A DNA stretch of 64,000 bases from an uncultured Aquimarina sp. (GCA_947497175.1 CANMFM010000008.1:1-64000); one strand, 5' to 3'. Positions 18,344-28,315 are shown, counted from the stretch's first letter. Made by a program: numbers and translations. Notes: a model not told the origin generated them from the letters alone.

Positions 18344-19138
18344 TTAACCTTTGCACCCTCTAATAACTCCAAAAAGATAATCATCTGCAGCCTGAAAATA
18401 CTCATCCCCGCAATTGCTGTCAAAAGGATTAGAACTTCCTCCCAATTCTCTACCACATTGATCATGATCCAGGCAATCTTTGGTCCATGCACTTGCAATT
18501 GTAAATGTGCCAGGGCATCCAGAACCGCAGCGACCTAAACAGCGGTTTCCGTTTACTAATTTTCGATCTCTATATTGTCGACCACTTGCATCATCATAAA
18601 CGGCTGTTACATAGGTGTTTTTTCTGATACATGCGATTCCATCATTTGTTCCTTTTAATCCATTATCCTGATATCCTTTTATCGTTACTTTTTGATATTT
18701 ATAATTTGAAGGTGATTTTGCCCAATATTCTAATAACCTGAGTAAAGTGTATTCTGTCATCAAAAAATTATCTGTCGACTCATCTTTAAATAAATATTTT
18801 GATAATTCTTCGCCTACTGTTAAAAAGGCCTTTTTTTGGCTTCGGCTTAACACTGCATTATGCCCGTCAAGACTCAAATCTTCTTTGTTATAATCTACAT
18901 CCCCAATTAATAATTGATTATCTATTTTAATGACAACTTCATAATATAATTCTGATGTCTCCAATACTTCATAGTCAACTACATGACCTTGTACAGTCAT
19001 TTTACCTTTTAAATGTTTCTCATCATGCTTCTCTAAACCAACTTGCTGACTGACATCTGTATCATCAGAGCGATCACAAGAAGTGTTTGAAATTAATAAA
19101 AATAAGAGGATCCCGATTAATGTGAATTGTTTATTCAT
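18344..19138 (-). CDS. Lipoprotein with Cys-rich phospholipase-A2-like C-terminal domain
   Basis: The 264-residue protein has a lipoprotein signal (lipobox SNTSC, Cys21), a middle part of about 150 residues I do not recognise, and a C-terminal domain from about 198 with seven cysteines. That domain carries CLGRCGSGC followed by TKDCLDHDQCGR, in which His225-Asp226 next to cysteines resembles the CxxHDxC catalytic helix of secreted phospholipase A2, preceded by a Gly/Cys loop that could bind calcium. If real, it would hydrolyse phospholipids at the cell surface. It stands alone; the enzymatic assignment is moderately sure. Confidence 0.6.
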   Translation of the reverse strand: MNKQFTLIGILLFLLISNTSCDRSDDTDVSQQVGLEKHDEKHLKGKMTVQGHVVDYEVLETSELYYEVVIKIDNQLLIGDVDYNKEDLSLDGHNAVLSRSQKKAFLTVGEELSKYLFKDESTDNFLMTEYTLLRLLEYWAKSPSNYKYQKVTIKGYQDNGLKGTNDGIACIRKNTYVTAVYDDASGRQYRDRKLVNGNRCLGRCGSGCPGTFTIASAWTKDCLDHDQCGRELGGSSNPFDSNCGDEYFQAADDYLFGVIRGCKG

Positions 19139-19762
19139 GAATATAAAATTTAAGTTAGTTGAATAAAAGTAATATGCCTTTTGAAGAAGAGCAAAAGCAA
19201 AGTATTACCAAAATATTATCATTTTTCATGAACCGTACTGTTAAAAACTTGCGAATTTTAAACAATACCTCCTGTAATTTAATAATTTATCAACACGAAA
19301 ACGTTGTAGTATAAGAGTTAGCTTACAAAATTGAATATTTCATAATAACTTAGTAGAAATTTAACACAAGAAACACTTTTACAAACGAAAAATTATTAAT
19401 TATGAAATCAATTTCATCTCCAACGAAAATTATTAATTTGTTTGAGCTACTTATATTAAAAAACACATACATCTCCCCTTAGCTCATTCTTACAAGAACT
19501 TCTAAGTAATTATTCTAAATTAATCTTTAAAAATAGAGACATCCCGAACTGATACTCTTTTGTGTTTTTATTTGTATTGTATTGTTTTTTTTTACAAATA
19601 AGCTTCTTTATTAAGGTATTACCTTAACAAAAGTATTCTCTACGAGCAGTTTTTCTATACTAAAAAATCTATTTAATATACCGTAACTAACCCTTGCGGC
19701 ATAGTACACAAACATATTATCATAACGTAAATCTCTTCTTATTTAAACTCAAAAATTGCAAA
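19139..19762. other. Long intergenic region upstream of the amylase
   Basis: Over 600 bases of AT-rich DNA between divergent genes, with no credible ORF. It contains the 17-base palindrome at 19611-19627. A TTG at 19694 is in frame with the amylase but lies before the signal peptide and is not a likely start. Its size suggests an extended regulatory region. Confidence 0.55.
19611..19627. promoter_or_regulatory. Perfect 17-base palindrome upstream of the amylase
   Basis: TTAAGGTATTACCTTAA: 8-base arms around a single centre base, about 136 bases before the amylase ATG. It could be an operator for a dimeric regulator. No regulator gene is adjacent. Confidence 0.4.
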
Positions 19763-22024
19763 ATGAAACGAAAAAAATTAAATTCAATTTTAGTAATCTT
19801 CTTGTTAAGTATCTCTTTTATTAGTATTCACGCACAAGACGAAGATGTAATGTTTCAGGCATTTGATTGGAATGTACAAAACCAACCCGCCGGACAAACA
19901 TGGTATAATGTGATATCACAAAACAGGAATGAAATTAGTGATGCGGGTATCGATTTAATTTGGATGCCTCCTCCAAGTAATTCTGCTGCTCCTCAAGGAT
20001 ATTTGCCTAGAGAGTTATACGATGTAAATAGTGCTTATGGAACCGAAGCCCAACTAAAAAATCTCATCAACCAATATCATGCTCTGGATATAAAAGTGAT
20101 AAGTGATATAGTGATTAATCATCGTGTAGGTTCTCCCGATGCCGTAACATTTATAAATCCTGATTGGCCTACTTTTTATATCACAGCAGATGATGAAGGA
20201 AGAAATTTTGTAAATGGACCTGTAGAATTTAGTATCAACGGAGATTATTTTCCAGGTACCGCATTAAAAGCTGATGGATCTGATGGAACATTTGCAGCCG
20301 CAAGAGATTTAGATCATAAAAACCCTGCTGTACGTTCGGAGATCATTAGATGGATGAATTTCTTAAAAAATGATATTGGTTTTGATGGATGGAGATATGA
20401 CTTTGTACATGGTTATGACCCCATCTACAACAAAGAGTATAACGATGCCACTAATCCATATTTTGCAGTAGGCGAATTATTAGAAAGTAGTCGTGTACAA
20501 ACTAATAATTGGGTTAATTTCACACAACAGTCCTCTTCTGCATTTGACTTTAACACTAAAGTAAGTTTACAAAATGCTTTACGTGATAATAACTTATCCT
20601 ATTTGAGAGATTTTGCAGGAAACCCATCTGGAATGATTGGTATAAACCCTACTAAATCTGTAACCTTTTTGGATAATCACGATACGGGTGAGGCACAGCA
20701 ATGTTGTGGATCAGGCTTTGTATTTCCGGGAGGAGAAGTCAACCTGCGAAAAGGATATGCCTATATTTTAACACATCCAGGAAATCCAATGGTATTTTGG
20801 ACTCATTTTTTTAATACAGGATTTGGTGTTCGTAATGCCATTAAAGACTTAATTGCTATTAGAAAAAGTGTTAGAATTTATGCAGGTTCTCCAATTAATA
20901 TCGAAGAGGCGAGAAACGATCTTTATGCCGCATATATAGATGGCAGAAACGGTACTATCGCTATGAAACTGGGCAGTGGTAATTGGTCACCCAATGGAAA
21001 TGGCTGGACTCTTAGAACATCTGGCAACGATTATGCCGTTTGGACACAAGGAGGAGACGACATCGGGGATGGAGAAACTGCTGCTCCTTTCACAGTAAAC
21101 TTCCAAAAACCAAATGGATGGGGTACTACTGTTAATGCCTATTTCTTTGATGCATCTGCCAATGTTACGTTACCAGGAACAGCTGGATGGCCAGGACAAC
21201 AAACGAGTAATATCTCAGGGACACAATGGTACTCTTATACCGTTACTCCACAAGCCGGAACAGCTGCCAATAACATAAGAGTTATTTTTAATGATGGTAG
21301 TAATCAAACTGATGATTTATCTAGAAGTACTACAGGATGGTATACAAATGGAACCTGGACAGACGTGTGTCCCTCTGGATGTAGCGGATCTTCAAATTCT
21401 AATCAGGTAACCCTCAATTTTGAAAGACCAAACGGATGGGGTAATACTACGAACATGTATCTTTATAACAAAGCTACTAATCAAACTTTATCAGGCACTC
21501 CAGGTTGGCCAGGTCAATCCATGAGTAATCTAAGCGGTACTTTATGGAGTGCAAATACCTTTACATTACCAAATGGAATATCACCAAATAATGTTGGTGT
21601 TGTCTTCAATAATGGAAATGGACAGCAGACAGTAGATCTTACCCGTGGTATCGACGGATGGTTTAGAGTTACTGGTTCAAGTAACGGAAAAAGGTCTGGA
21701 AACTGGTCTGGCGATTGCCCAAATTATTGTCCTTCAAAAACAGCTCAAAGAATTTTAGAAAGTGCGAAGCACAAAACAAAGATCACTCCAAATCCCATTA
21801 CTGATCAAAGTAAATTGTATGTATTTACCTCTGAGAAAGGAGTATTACAAGTAACAGTTTCTAATATATTAGGGCAAACTTCTACAATTTTTAATAAAAA
21901 TATAGATTCTGGTAACCACGCCATTGATATTAAAAGTGAACTTTTGAAACAAAAAGGCATGTATTTTTACACTATTACCTTAAATAATAGTACTATGGAT
22001 CAAATAAAAATTATTAAAGAATAA
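19763..22024 (+). CDS. Secreted GH13 alpha-amylase with tandem starch-binding modules and T9SS tail
   Basis: It is predicted to cut alpha-1,4-glucans outside the cell. The start is ATG 19763, followed by a signal peptide ending HAQ (residue 25). The GH13 barrel spans about 28-430, with nucleophile Asp213 in GWRYDFVHG, acid/base Glu238 in FAVGELLES and transition-state Asp307 in TFLDNHDTG. Two homologous CBM26-like modules follow (about 445-535 and 545-650), each with PNGWG, GWPGQ and V.FN(D/N)G motifs. A T9SS type A sorting domain (about 672-753) ends in KIIKE. The CBM9-like gene downstream is probably functionally linked. Confidence 0.93.
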   Translation: MKRKKLNSILVIFLLSISFISIHAQDEDVMFQAFDWNVQNQPAGQTWYNVISQNRNEISDAGIDLIWMPPPSNSAAPQGYLPRELYDVNSAYGTEAQLKNLINQYHALDIKVISDIVINHRVGSPDAVTFINPDWPTFYITADDEGRNFVNGPVEFSINGDYFPGTALKADGSDGTFAAARDLDHKNPAVRSEIIRWMNFLKNDIGFDGWRYDFVHGYDPIYNKEYNDATNPYFAVGELLESSRVQTNNWVNFTQQSSSAFDFNTKVSLQNALRDNNLSYLRDFAGNPSGMIGINPTKSVTFLDNHDTGEAQQCCGSGFVFPGGEVNLRKGYAYILTHPGNPMVFWTHFFNTGFGVRNAIKDLIAIRKSVRIYAGSPINIEEARNDLYAAYIDGRNGTIAMKLGSGNWSPNGNGWTLRTSGNDYAVWTQGGDDIGDGETAAPFTVNFQKPNGWGTTVNAYFFDASANVTLPGTAGWPGQQTSNISGTQWYSYTVTPQAGTAANNIRVIFNDGSNQTDDLSRSTTGWYTNGTWTDVCPSGCSGSSNSNQVTLNFERPNGWGNTTNMYLYNKATNQTLSGTPGWPGQSMSNLSGTLWSANTFTLPNGISPNNVGVVFNNGNGQQTVDLTRGIDGWFRVTGSSNGKRSGNWSGDCPNYCPSKTAQRILESAKHKTKITPNPITDQSKLYVFTSEKGVLQVTVSNILGQTSTIFNKNIDSGNHAIDIKSELLKQKGMYFYTITLNNSTMDQIKIIKE

Positions 22025-22069
22025 TCACACACCCCATTGATCACTTTTTGTGATTAAGCTGTGAGAAAG

Positions 22070-22112
22070 AAACGCGGTTGATACTTATTTAAAAGTAGCA
22101 ACCGCGTTTTAA
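22070..22112 (+). terminator. Terminator after the amylase
   Basis: AAACGCGGTTG (22070-22080) pairs perfectly with CAACCGCGTTT (22099-22109), followed by T. The loop contains a second small stem. Confidence 0.8.
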
Positions 22113-22155
22113 ATTTAGTATATTATATTTATCATAAATTACACCAAATCGTCTT

Positions 22156-22947
22156 ATGAAAAAAATCATATTCATTTTTGTCCTAATATATGCAATAGGC
22201 GTTGCTCAAAACGGCCACAATAAAAATTTTGATAAACATCCTGTATTATCTAATCAAAATCTAGCTTTACAAGCTAAACAAGATCATCAAATAAGAAAGG
22301 TAAAAAAGGCGGTTATTGTACCCAAACTAGATGGAGAAATGGACGATCCGATTTGGAAAGAGACTATGTGGTATGGCCTGGATCAAAAATGGCTTGGACC
22401 TTCTTATGAATTTAATGATTTTTTTGGTCGATATAAAATGGCATGGACCCCAGAAGCATTATATCTTTTGGTTGAAATAAAAGACGATATACTATTTGAT
22501 CAGCATAATAACCCTTTAAAATTATGGTGGGATGACGATTGCGTAGAAATTTTTATTGACGCAGATAACTCTGGTGGAGATCATCAATATTCAAATAATG
22601 CTTTTGCCTATCATGTCGCCTTGGATGGAAATGTTGTCGATTTGGATCAAAATCAAAAACCAATACTTTACAATAATCATGTTGCTACAAAGAGAAAAAC
22701 TAATAACGACGTATCAATATGGGAATTTGAAATTATAATTTATGACGATTCTTACAAAGAAGGAAAAATAAACGACCCTTTGATCTTAGGCAAAGGTCAA
22801 AAATTAGGTTTTGCCGTTGCTTATAACGATAATGATGGTAGTCCCGAGAGAGAAAATTTTATAGGTTCTGTGTTTATCCCCGGAGATGAAAAAAATCTAG
22901 GATGGATTAATGCTGACGTTTTTGGCACCATACTTTTAATTGAATAA
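22156..22947 (+). CDS. CBM9-like sugar-binding protein
   Basis: It is a 263-residue exported protein: signal peptide MKKIIFIFVLIYAIGVAQ, then one carbohydrate-binding domain of the CBM9/DOMON-like fold (LDGEMDDPIWKET; YKMAWTPEALYLLVEIKDD; WWDDDCVEIFIDADNSGG; LGFAVAYNDNDG). Such domains bind sugar ends; there is no catalytic domain and no T9SS tail. It lies between the amylase and the GH15/trehalose genes, which suggests a role with glucans, but CBM9-like proteins are also found with other substrates. Confidence 0.82.
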   Translation: MKKIIFIFVLIYAIGVAQNGHNKNFDKHPVLSNQNLALQAKQDHQIRKVKKAVIVPKLDGEMDDPIWKETMWYGLDQKWLGPSYEFNDFFGRYKMAWTPEALYLLVEIKDDILFDQHNNPLKLWWDDDCVEIFIDADNSGGDHQYSNNAFAYHVALDGNVVDLDQNQKPILYNNHVATKRKTNNDVSIWEFEIIIYDDSYKEGKINDPLILGKGQKLGFAVAYNDNDGSPERENFIGSVFIPGDEKNLGWINADVFGTILLIE

Positions 22948-22948
22948 G

Positions 22949-22971
22949 CTTAAAAACCTTAAATTTTTAAG
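22949..22971. terminator. Weak bidirectional hairpin between convergent genes
   Basis: CTTAAAAA / TTTTTAAG with a 7-base loop fills the 29-base gap between the CBM9-like gene and the GH15 gene. It is AT-only, so its strength is doubtful. Confidence 0.35.
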
Positions 22972-22976
22972 ATTTG

Positions 22977-24779
22977 TTAATGAATAGTTTCCATTAGTTT
23001 TTCTTCTTTGGTTATTCCTCCGGAAAAATTTGCTGCAGTCTCTATTAATGCAAGATGTGAATATGCCTGCGGAAAATTACCTAATAATCTCTTTGTTTTA
23101 AAATCTATATCTTCACTAAAAAGCCCTAAATGATTACTATAAGAAAGGAGCTGATCAAAAAGTCTTTTAGCTTTATCACGCTCTCCAATTTTAAATAAAC
23201 TATTTACAAACCAAAAACTACAAATTGTAAATGATGAAGATGGCAATCCAAAATCATCTTTATTTTTATATCTATATAACAATCCATCATTACATAATTC
23301 TCTCTCAGTAGCATGTACAGTACTCACAAATCGAGGGTTCATGGCATCTATAAAACCATAAGACTCCATCAATAAAGTTGAAGCATCCAGATCAGAAGAA
23401 CCATACGATTGGGTGTATGCCTGTTTTTCTTCACTCCAGGCATTTTTGTAAATATCATCATGCATGCGATCTCTTAGCTGTTTCCAACGTTCATTTTTAT
23501 TAGTTTTATTTATTAACTCCCCTATTTTTATCGCTCTATCTACGGCAACCCAACATAATAGTTTAGAAAATGTAAAATGTCGCTCTTCGGTTCTAAACTC
23601 CCATATTCCTTTATCAGGTTTTTCCCAATTGACATTCACTATATGCACGATACTTTTACTAATGGTCCATAATCCTTCACTATTATCCAAATCACAATCA
23701 AATTTCATAAATTGTTGATAGATGACATCCATCAAAATACCATAAATATCGTTTTGCTTTTGATGATAGGCGGCGTTTCCTATTCGCACAGGGCTTGAAT
23801 TTTTATACCCTTTAAGATGATCCAGTGTTTTTTCGGTTAACTTTTTCTCACCGTTAATGCCATACATGATCTGGATCTTCTCATCCTTATCAGGTATAAT
23901 GTCAATAATAAACTGAAGGAATCGCTCTGCTAATCGTTTATGTCCTAAATTAGAAATCACCTTAATAACCATGGATGCATCTCTGATCCAGCAAAATCTG
24001 TAATCCCAATTACGTACTTCGCCAATTGTCTCTGGCAATGAAGTCGTGGCTGCCGCCAAAACTGCTCCAGATTTATCATAGCTCAATAATTTCAGTACTA
24101 ATGCACTTCTTAGTATTTGATCATTATAATATTTATATGAAGTAGTATTTTCGCACCAGTTAAGCCAATATACTCTTGTGCGCTGCATTTTGAGGTAGCA
24201 TCTTTCTAGAGACTGCTGTAGGATTTTTTCATGATAACTAATTAAAAAATAGGCGTGATTTGTAAGACTAATTTCTTTAACATTTACAATAGAATCAAAA
24301 TCAAGATCAGAATATAAATACAATGTATCGTATTTTTCTTCATTAGTAATGCTCTTGATATAATCGGTTTTAACTTCGAGATCTGTTTTGCCCATTGCAT
24401 ACTCGAGCTTTGGATCATATTTAACCTTAAATTTAGGTGTACCCGAAATCAATTTTACATATCTCACTATATCTGGTGGAGAATAAAAAGTCCCATCATC
24501 ATTTTTATATCGAGGCATAAAATCAATAATCTCAAATATATCTGCCCCATTATTAAATTCGGTAACCAAAATATTTGTCTTATGGATATATTTTTGAGAG
24601 ATTTTATAGTGTTGATCAACTATAATTTCAAAACTACCTCCTATTTGTTCATCTAAAATCTTTGCAAAGACAGAATACGAATCAAAATTTGGTAAACAAC
24701 ACCAATCTAAAGATCCATTTTTTGAAATAAGTGCAGCACTTTGACAATTTCCGATAATTCCATAGTCGAGATTATTCAT
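22977..24779 (-). CDS. GH15 family glucoamylase/trehalase-like enzyme
   Basis: It is a cytosolic 600-residue protein without signal peptide, with an N-terminal beta-sandwich (IGNCQSAALISKNGSLDWCC) and an alpha/alpha barrel (IGEVRNWDYRFCWIRDASM). The general-acid region is probably GIWEFRTEERHF. At the usual catalytic-base position the sequence reads FGLPSSSFTICSFW, without the Glu of classic glucoamylases, so the base needs checking. GH15 members include trehalases, and the divergent neighbour makes trehalose-6-phosphate, so trehalose or a glycogen-like glucan are the likely substrates. Which one is inference. Confidence 0.85.
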   Translation of the reverse strand: MNNLDYGIIGNCQSAALISKNGSLDWCCLPNFDSYSVFAKILDEQIGGSFEIIVDQHYKISQKYIHKTNILVTEFNNGADIFEIIDFMPRYKNDDGTFYSPPDIVRYVKLISGTPKFKVKYDPKLEYAMGKTDLEVKTDYIKSITNEEKYDTLYLYSDLDFDSIVNVKEISLTNHAYFLISYHEKILQQSLERCYLKMQRTRVYWLNWCENTTSYKYYNDQILRSALVLKLLSYDKSGAVLAAATTSLPETIGEVRNWDYRFCWIRDASMVIKVISNLGHKRLAERFLQFIIDIIPDKDEKIQIMYGINGEKKLTEKTLDHLKGYKNSSPVRIGNAAYHQKQNDIYGILMDVIYQQFMKFDCDLDNSEGLWTISKSIVHIVNVNWEKPDKGIWEFRTEERHFTFSKLLCWVAVDRAIKIGELINKTNKNERWKQLRDRMHDDIYKNAWSEEKQAYTQSYGSSDLDASTLLMESYGFIDAMNPRFVSTVHATERELCNDGLLYRYKNKDDFGLPSSSFTICSFWFVNSLFKIGERDKAKRLFDQLLSYSNHLGLFSEDIDFKTKRLLGNFPQAYSHLALIETAANFSGGITKEEKLMETIH

Positions 24780-24874
24780 AAATCCTAAATTTCTTTTAAA
24801 TAGCCGTTTTTATAACCTTCTTTTTCCGAAATTTAACAAAAATCGAAAAAAACCAACCAACTTTATCCTAATTT

Positions 24875-27082
24875 ATGAGTAAAACTATCATAATCTCAAA
24901 TAGATTACCCTTACAATTAAAAATTCATGATAATTCTATTGAAACAACTCCGAGTATTGGAGGATTAGCAACGGGCATGAAATCAGTACACACTCACGGC
25001 GATAGTATCTGGATTGGATGGAGTGGACTAACTGAAGAGGAATTCAACCTTGATTTAAAAACCAAGGTAAATGAAGCCTTACAAAAACATCAATGTATCG
25101 GTGTGCCCTTGACAGAAAATGATATCGAAGGATTTTATTATGGCTTCAGTAATAATACCTTATGGCCTCTATTTCATTATTTTATGGAATATACAGAGTT
25201 TGAAAAAAATACTTGGGACACATATAAATCTGTGAATCAGAAATTTGCCGATGTAGTCATTCAAAATCTGGAGGAAGGCGATACCGTTTGGATACATGAT
25301 TATCAATTATTATTACTACCAGAATTAATTCGTAAGAAAAAACCGGAAGTTTCTATAGGTTTCTTTTTACATATCCCTTTTCCCTCTTATGAAGTTTTTA
25401 GAACTATTCCTTGCAGAGAAGAACTATTAGAAGGTATGCTCGGAGCTGATTTATTAGGGTTTCATACCTATGATTACGAACGCCATTTTTTAAGTTCTGT
25501 ACAGAGAGTTTTAGGATATGAGATTCATTTTAATAACATACATCTTGATAACAGGATTATAAAAGTAGATTCTTTTCCCATGGGGATTGATTACAATAAA
25601 TTTTATGAGGCTGCAAAGTTGCATGATCAAAAAGAAAAAAAGGATAAAACCGAAATACAACAGGAGATTGACAAGCATCTAAAAGAGGGTAGTAATCAAG
25701 CAAAACTTATTTTATCTATTGATCGGCTAGATTATACTAAAGGTATTGCCAATCGTCTAAGAGCATTTGAGTATTTTCTGGATAAATATCCGCAATTTAA
25801 AGGAAAAGCAAGACTGGTGATGCTCGCAGTTCCGTCTAGAGCAAACGTACCTCAGTATCAACGTTTAAAAAATGAAATTGACCAACTTGTGGGAAGGATT
25901 AATGGAAAATTTGCAGAAGTAAGTTGGACCCCAATCTGGTATTTTTATCGCTCACTGCCTTTTGAAAATCTGATTGATCTGTATACGTCTAGCGAAGTAG
26001 CTTTACTGACTCCTATTCGAGATGGTATGAATTTGGTTGCCAAAGAGTATATAGCTTCTCGTGTTGATAAAAAAGGAGTTTTGATACTGAGTGAGATGAC
26101 AGGTGCATCCAATGAAATGAGTGAAGCGCTGATCATCAATCCAAATAATTTTGAAGAAATCGCGGACACCCTCAAATTTGCTTTAGAAATGCCAGAAGAG
26201 GAACAAATTAAGCGAAATAATGCCCTTCAAAAACGTTTAAAACGTTATAATGTTGAAAAATGGGCCAATGATTTTATGGATTCTTTGAAAGCAACTAAAG
26301 ATGATACTAAACAATATACCTTGAAAAAAATAAACACTACAGTAAAAGAAGAAATTGTTAAAAAATTCAATAGCGCAAAAAACAGAATTTTGTTTCTCGA
26401 TTATGATGGAACTATGGCGCCTTTTGAAAAATTACCCGAAAATGCAAAGCCTACACAAAGAGTTTTTGATATCTTAGATGCATTACATCAAAAACCTAAT
26501 ACAAAAGTTATTATTATCACTGGTAGAGATAGAGACACCATTCAAAAATGGTTTGGACACAAAGATTATACTCTTATCACTGAACATGGTGCCTGGTTAA
26601 AAGAGCGTAACAAAGATTGGGAGCTCATGGAACGAGTAGACAATAAATGGTTTGCTTCTATTGTACCTATTCTTGAATCTTTTACCGATAGAACTCCCGG
26701 ATCCTTAGTCGAAGAAAAGAGATATTCGTTGGCATGGCATTTTAGAAATGTTGATCCTGATTTAGGTAAAAAAAGAGCCAATTCATTAAAAACTACTATA
26801 CAACAATTAATTGCCAATCATAATTTAGAAATTCTTGAAGGTGATAAAGTTCTGGAAATCAAAGTAAGTGGTGTAAGCAAAGGAAAATCTGCATCAAAAA
26901 TGTTACTTGACGTACCTTATGACTTTATCTTTGCCATTGGTGATGATTGGACAGATGAGCATATGTTTAAAGAATTACCCAATACAGCATATACAGTAAA
27001 AGTGGGCTTAAAAAAAACCGTTGCTCAATATTATGTAGAAGATATTAATCATGTTTATACTCTTTTAAACGCATTCAAATAA
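24875..27082 (+). CDS. Trehalose-6-phosphate synthase / trehalose-6-phosphate phosphatase fusion
   Basis: It makes trehalose from UDP-glucose and glucose-6-phosphate and then removes the phosphate, for osmoprotection. The N-terminal GT20 (OtsA) domain covers about 1-470 (RLPLQLKI; IWIGWSG; VWIHDYQLLLLPELIR; DRLDYTKGI; TPIRDGMNLVAKEY). The C-terminal HAD phosphatase (OtsB) covers about 490-735 with nucleophile Asp509 in FLDYDGTMAPF, then ITGRDRDT, and metal-binding IGDDWTDEHMF. A one-chain OtsA-OtsB protein is known in several bacteria and in eukaryotes. It is divergent from GH15 across 95 bases and 30 bases before the MFS gene. Confidence 0.94.
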   Translation: MSKTIIISNRLPLQLKIHDNSIETTPSIGGLATGMKSVHTHGDSIWIGWSGLTEEEFNLDLKTKVNEALQKHQCIGVPLTENDIEGFYYGFSNNTLWPLFHYFMEYTEFEKNTWDTYKSVNQKFADVVIQNLEEGDTVWIHDYQLLLLPELIRKKKPEVSIGFFLHIPFPSYEVFRTIPCREELLEGMLGADLLGFHTYDYERHFLSSVQRVLGYEIHFNNIHLDNRIIKVDSFPMGIDYNKFYEAAKLHDQKEKKDKTEIQQEIDKHLKEGSNQAKLILSIDRLDYTKGIANRLRAFEYFLDKYPQFKGKARLVMLAVPSRANVPQYQRLKNEIDQLVGRINGKFAEVSWTPIWYFYRSLPFENLIDLYTSSEVALLTPIRDGMNLVAKEYIASRVDKKGVLILSEMTGASNEMSEALIINPNNFEEIADTLKFALEMPEEEQIKRNNALQKRLKRYNVEKWANDFMDSLKATKDDTKQYTLKKINTTVKEEIVKKFNSAKNRILFLDYDGTMAPFEKLPENAKPTQRVFDILDALHQKPNTKVIIITGRDRDTIQKWFGHKDYTLITEHGAWLKERNKDWELMERVDNKWFASIVPILESFTDRTPGSLVEEKRYSLAWHFRNVDPDLGKKRANSLKTTIQQLIANHNLEILEGDKVLEIKVSGVSKGKSASKMLLDVPYDFIFAIGDDWTDEHMFKELPNTAYTVKVGLKKTVAQYYVEDINHVYTLLNAFK

Positions 27083-27112
27083 TAACAATAGTATAAAGAA
27101 ACCTATATACTC

Positions 27113-28270
27113 CTGAAACCTAAATTTTACATACTTCCAATAATCATTATATCGCAATTCTTTTGTACCTCTCTCTGGTTTGCGGGAAATGCTGTTATCG
27201 ACGATCTCGCTACTCAATTCGATTTTGGTTTTAATATATTGGGATATCTTTTATCATTTGTTCAATTTGGTTTTATAATGGGTACGTTAACCTTTGCATT
27301 GTTAACTCTTTCTGATCGATATTCGCCCTCTCGCATCTTCATGATTTGTGCTTTTCTGGGAGGCGTATGTAATTTGTCTTTATTGATTCCTAATATTACT
27401 GTCTTTAATTTACTTACAGCCCGTTTTGGCACAGGTTTTTTTTTGGCAGGCATATATCCTGTCGGAATGAAAATAGCATCAGATTATTATAAAGGCGGAT
27501 TAGGAAGAGCTTTGGGTTATCTGGTAGGTGCATTAGTACTTGGAACAGCTTTCCCTCATTTTATCAATGAATTTTCTTGGAGTAGTGATTATACTGCTGT
27601 TATCATAAGCACAAGTTTTTTAGCGTTTATAGGTGGTCTGAGTATGTGGATTTTAATACCCGATGGACCGTATAGAAGACCAGCTTCAAAATTACAACTC
27701 GGTGTTGTAACGCAACTTTTTAGCATTCCGAATTTTAAAAAAGCCGCTTTAGGATACTTTGGACATATGTGGGAACTTTATGCTTTCTGGGGATTTATTC
27801 CCGTGATGTTGAAAACATATGCCAATCGTCAAGGAATTGAGCTACAGATCTCATTTTGGTCCTTTATCGTTATTGGCGTTGGAGCTATATCCTGTGTACT
27901 AGGTGGATTAATTTCTCTGCGCAAGGGAAGCAGAAAAGTGGCTTACAATTCTCTTTTCATATCTGGACTATTTTGTCTGGCGTCTCCCCTGCTCTTTTTG
28001 CTATCACCATATGCATTTATCATAACTTTATGTATTTGGGGAATGGTCGTGATCTCAGATTCGCCTCAATTCTCAACGATGGTAGCCGCGGCTGCTCCGC
28101 CAGAATTAAGAGGTACTGCCCTAACCATAACAAATTGTATTGGATTTGCCATCACTATAATTAGTATTCAGCTACTATCTTTTTTAACCAATAAAGTTGA
28201 TGATACACTGTTATATATATTCTTGGCTATCGGACCCATTATTGGCGTCTATTCAATTCGAAGATCCTAA
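27113..28270 (+). CDS. MFS transporter with no canonical start codon
   Basis: It is a 12-helix major facilitator protein of about 385 residues. Reading back from the first possible start, TTG 27239, the frame stays open to a TAG at 27089 and encodes a typical first helix (ILPIIIISQFFCTSLWFAG) followed by NAVIDDLATQF. There is no ATG, GTG or TTG in that part; CTG 27113 and ATA 27107 are the only near-cognate candidates, and I placed the start at CTG 27113. Either a rare start is used, the start was lost by mutation, or a truncated protein is made. The substrate is unknown; the context suggests sugar metabolism. Confidence 0.7.
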   Translation: MKPKFYILPIIIISQFFCTSLWFAGNAVIDDLATQFDFGFNILGYLLSFVQFGFIMGTLTFALLTLSDRYSPSRIFMICAFLGGVCNLSLLIPNITVFNLLTARFGTGFFLAGIYPVGMKIASDYYKGGLGRALGYLVGALVLGTAFPHFINEFSWSSDYTAVIISTSFLAFIGGLSMWILIPDGPYRRPASKLQLGVVTQLFSIPNFKKAALGYFGHMWELYAFWGFIPVMLKTYANRQGIELQISFWSFIVIGVGAISCVLGGLISLRKGSRKVAYNSLFISGLFCLASPLLFLLSPYAFIITLCIWGMVVISDSPQFSTMVAAAAPPELRGTALTITNCIGFAITIISIQLLSFLTNKVDDTLLYIFLAIGPIIGVYSIRRS

Positions 28271-28315
28271 AGAACTTTATAATCTATATTTTTAATAATG
28301 AAGTAACACATAGAT

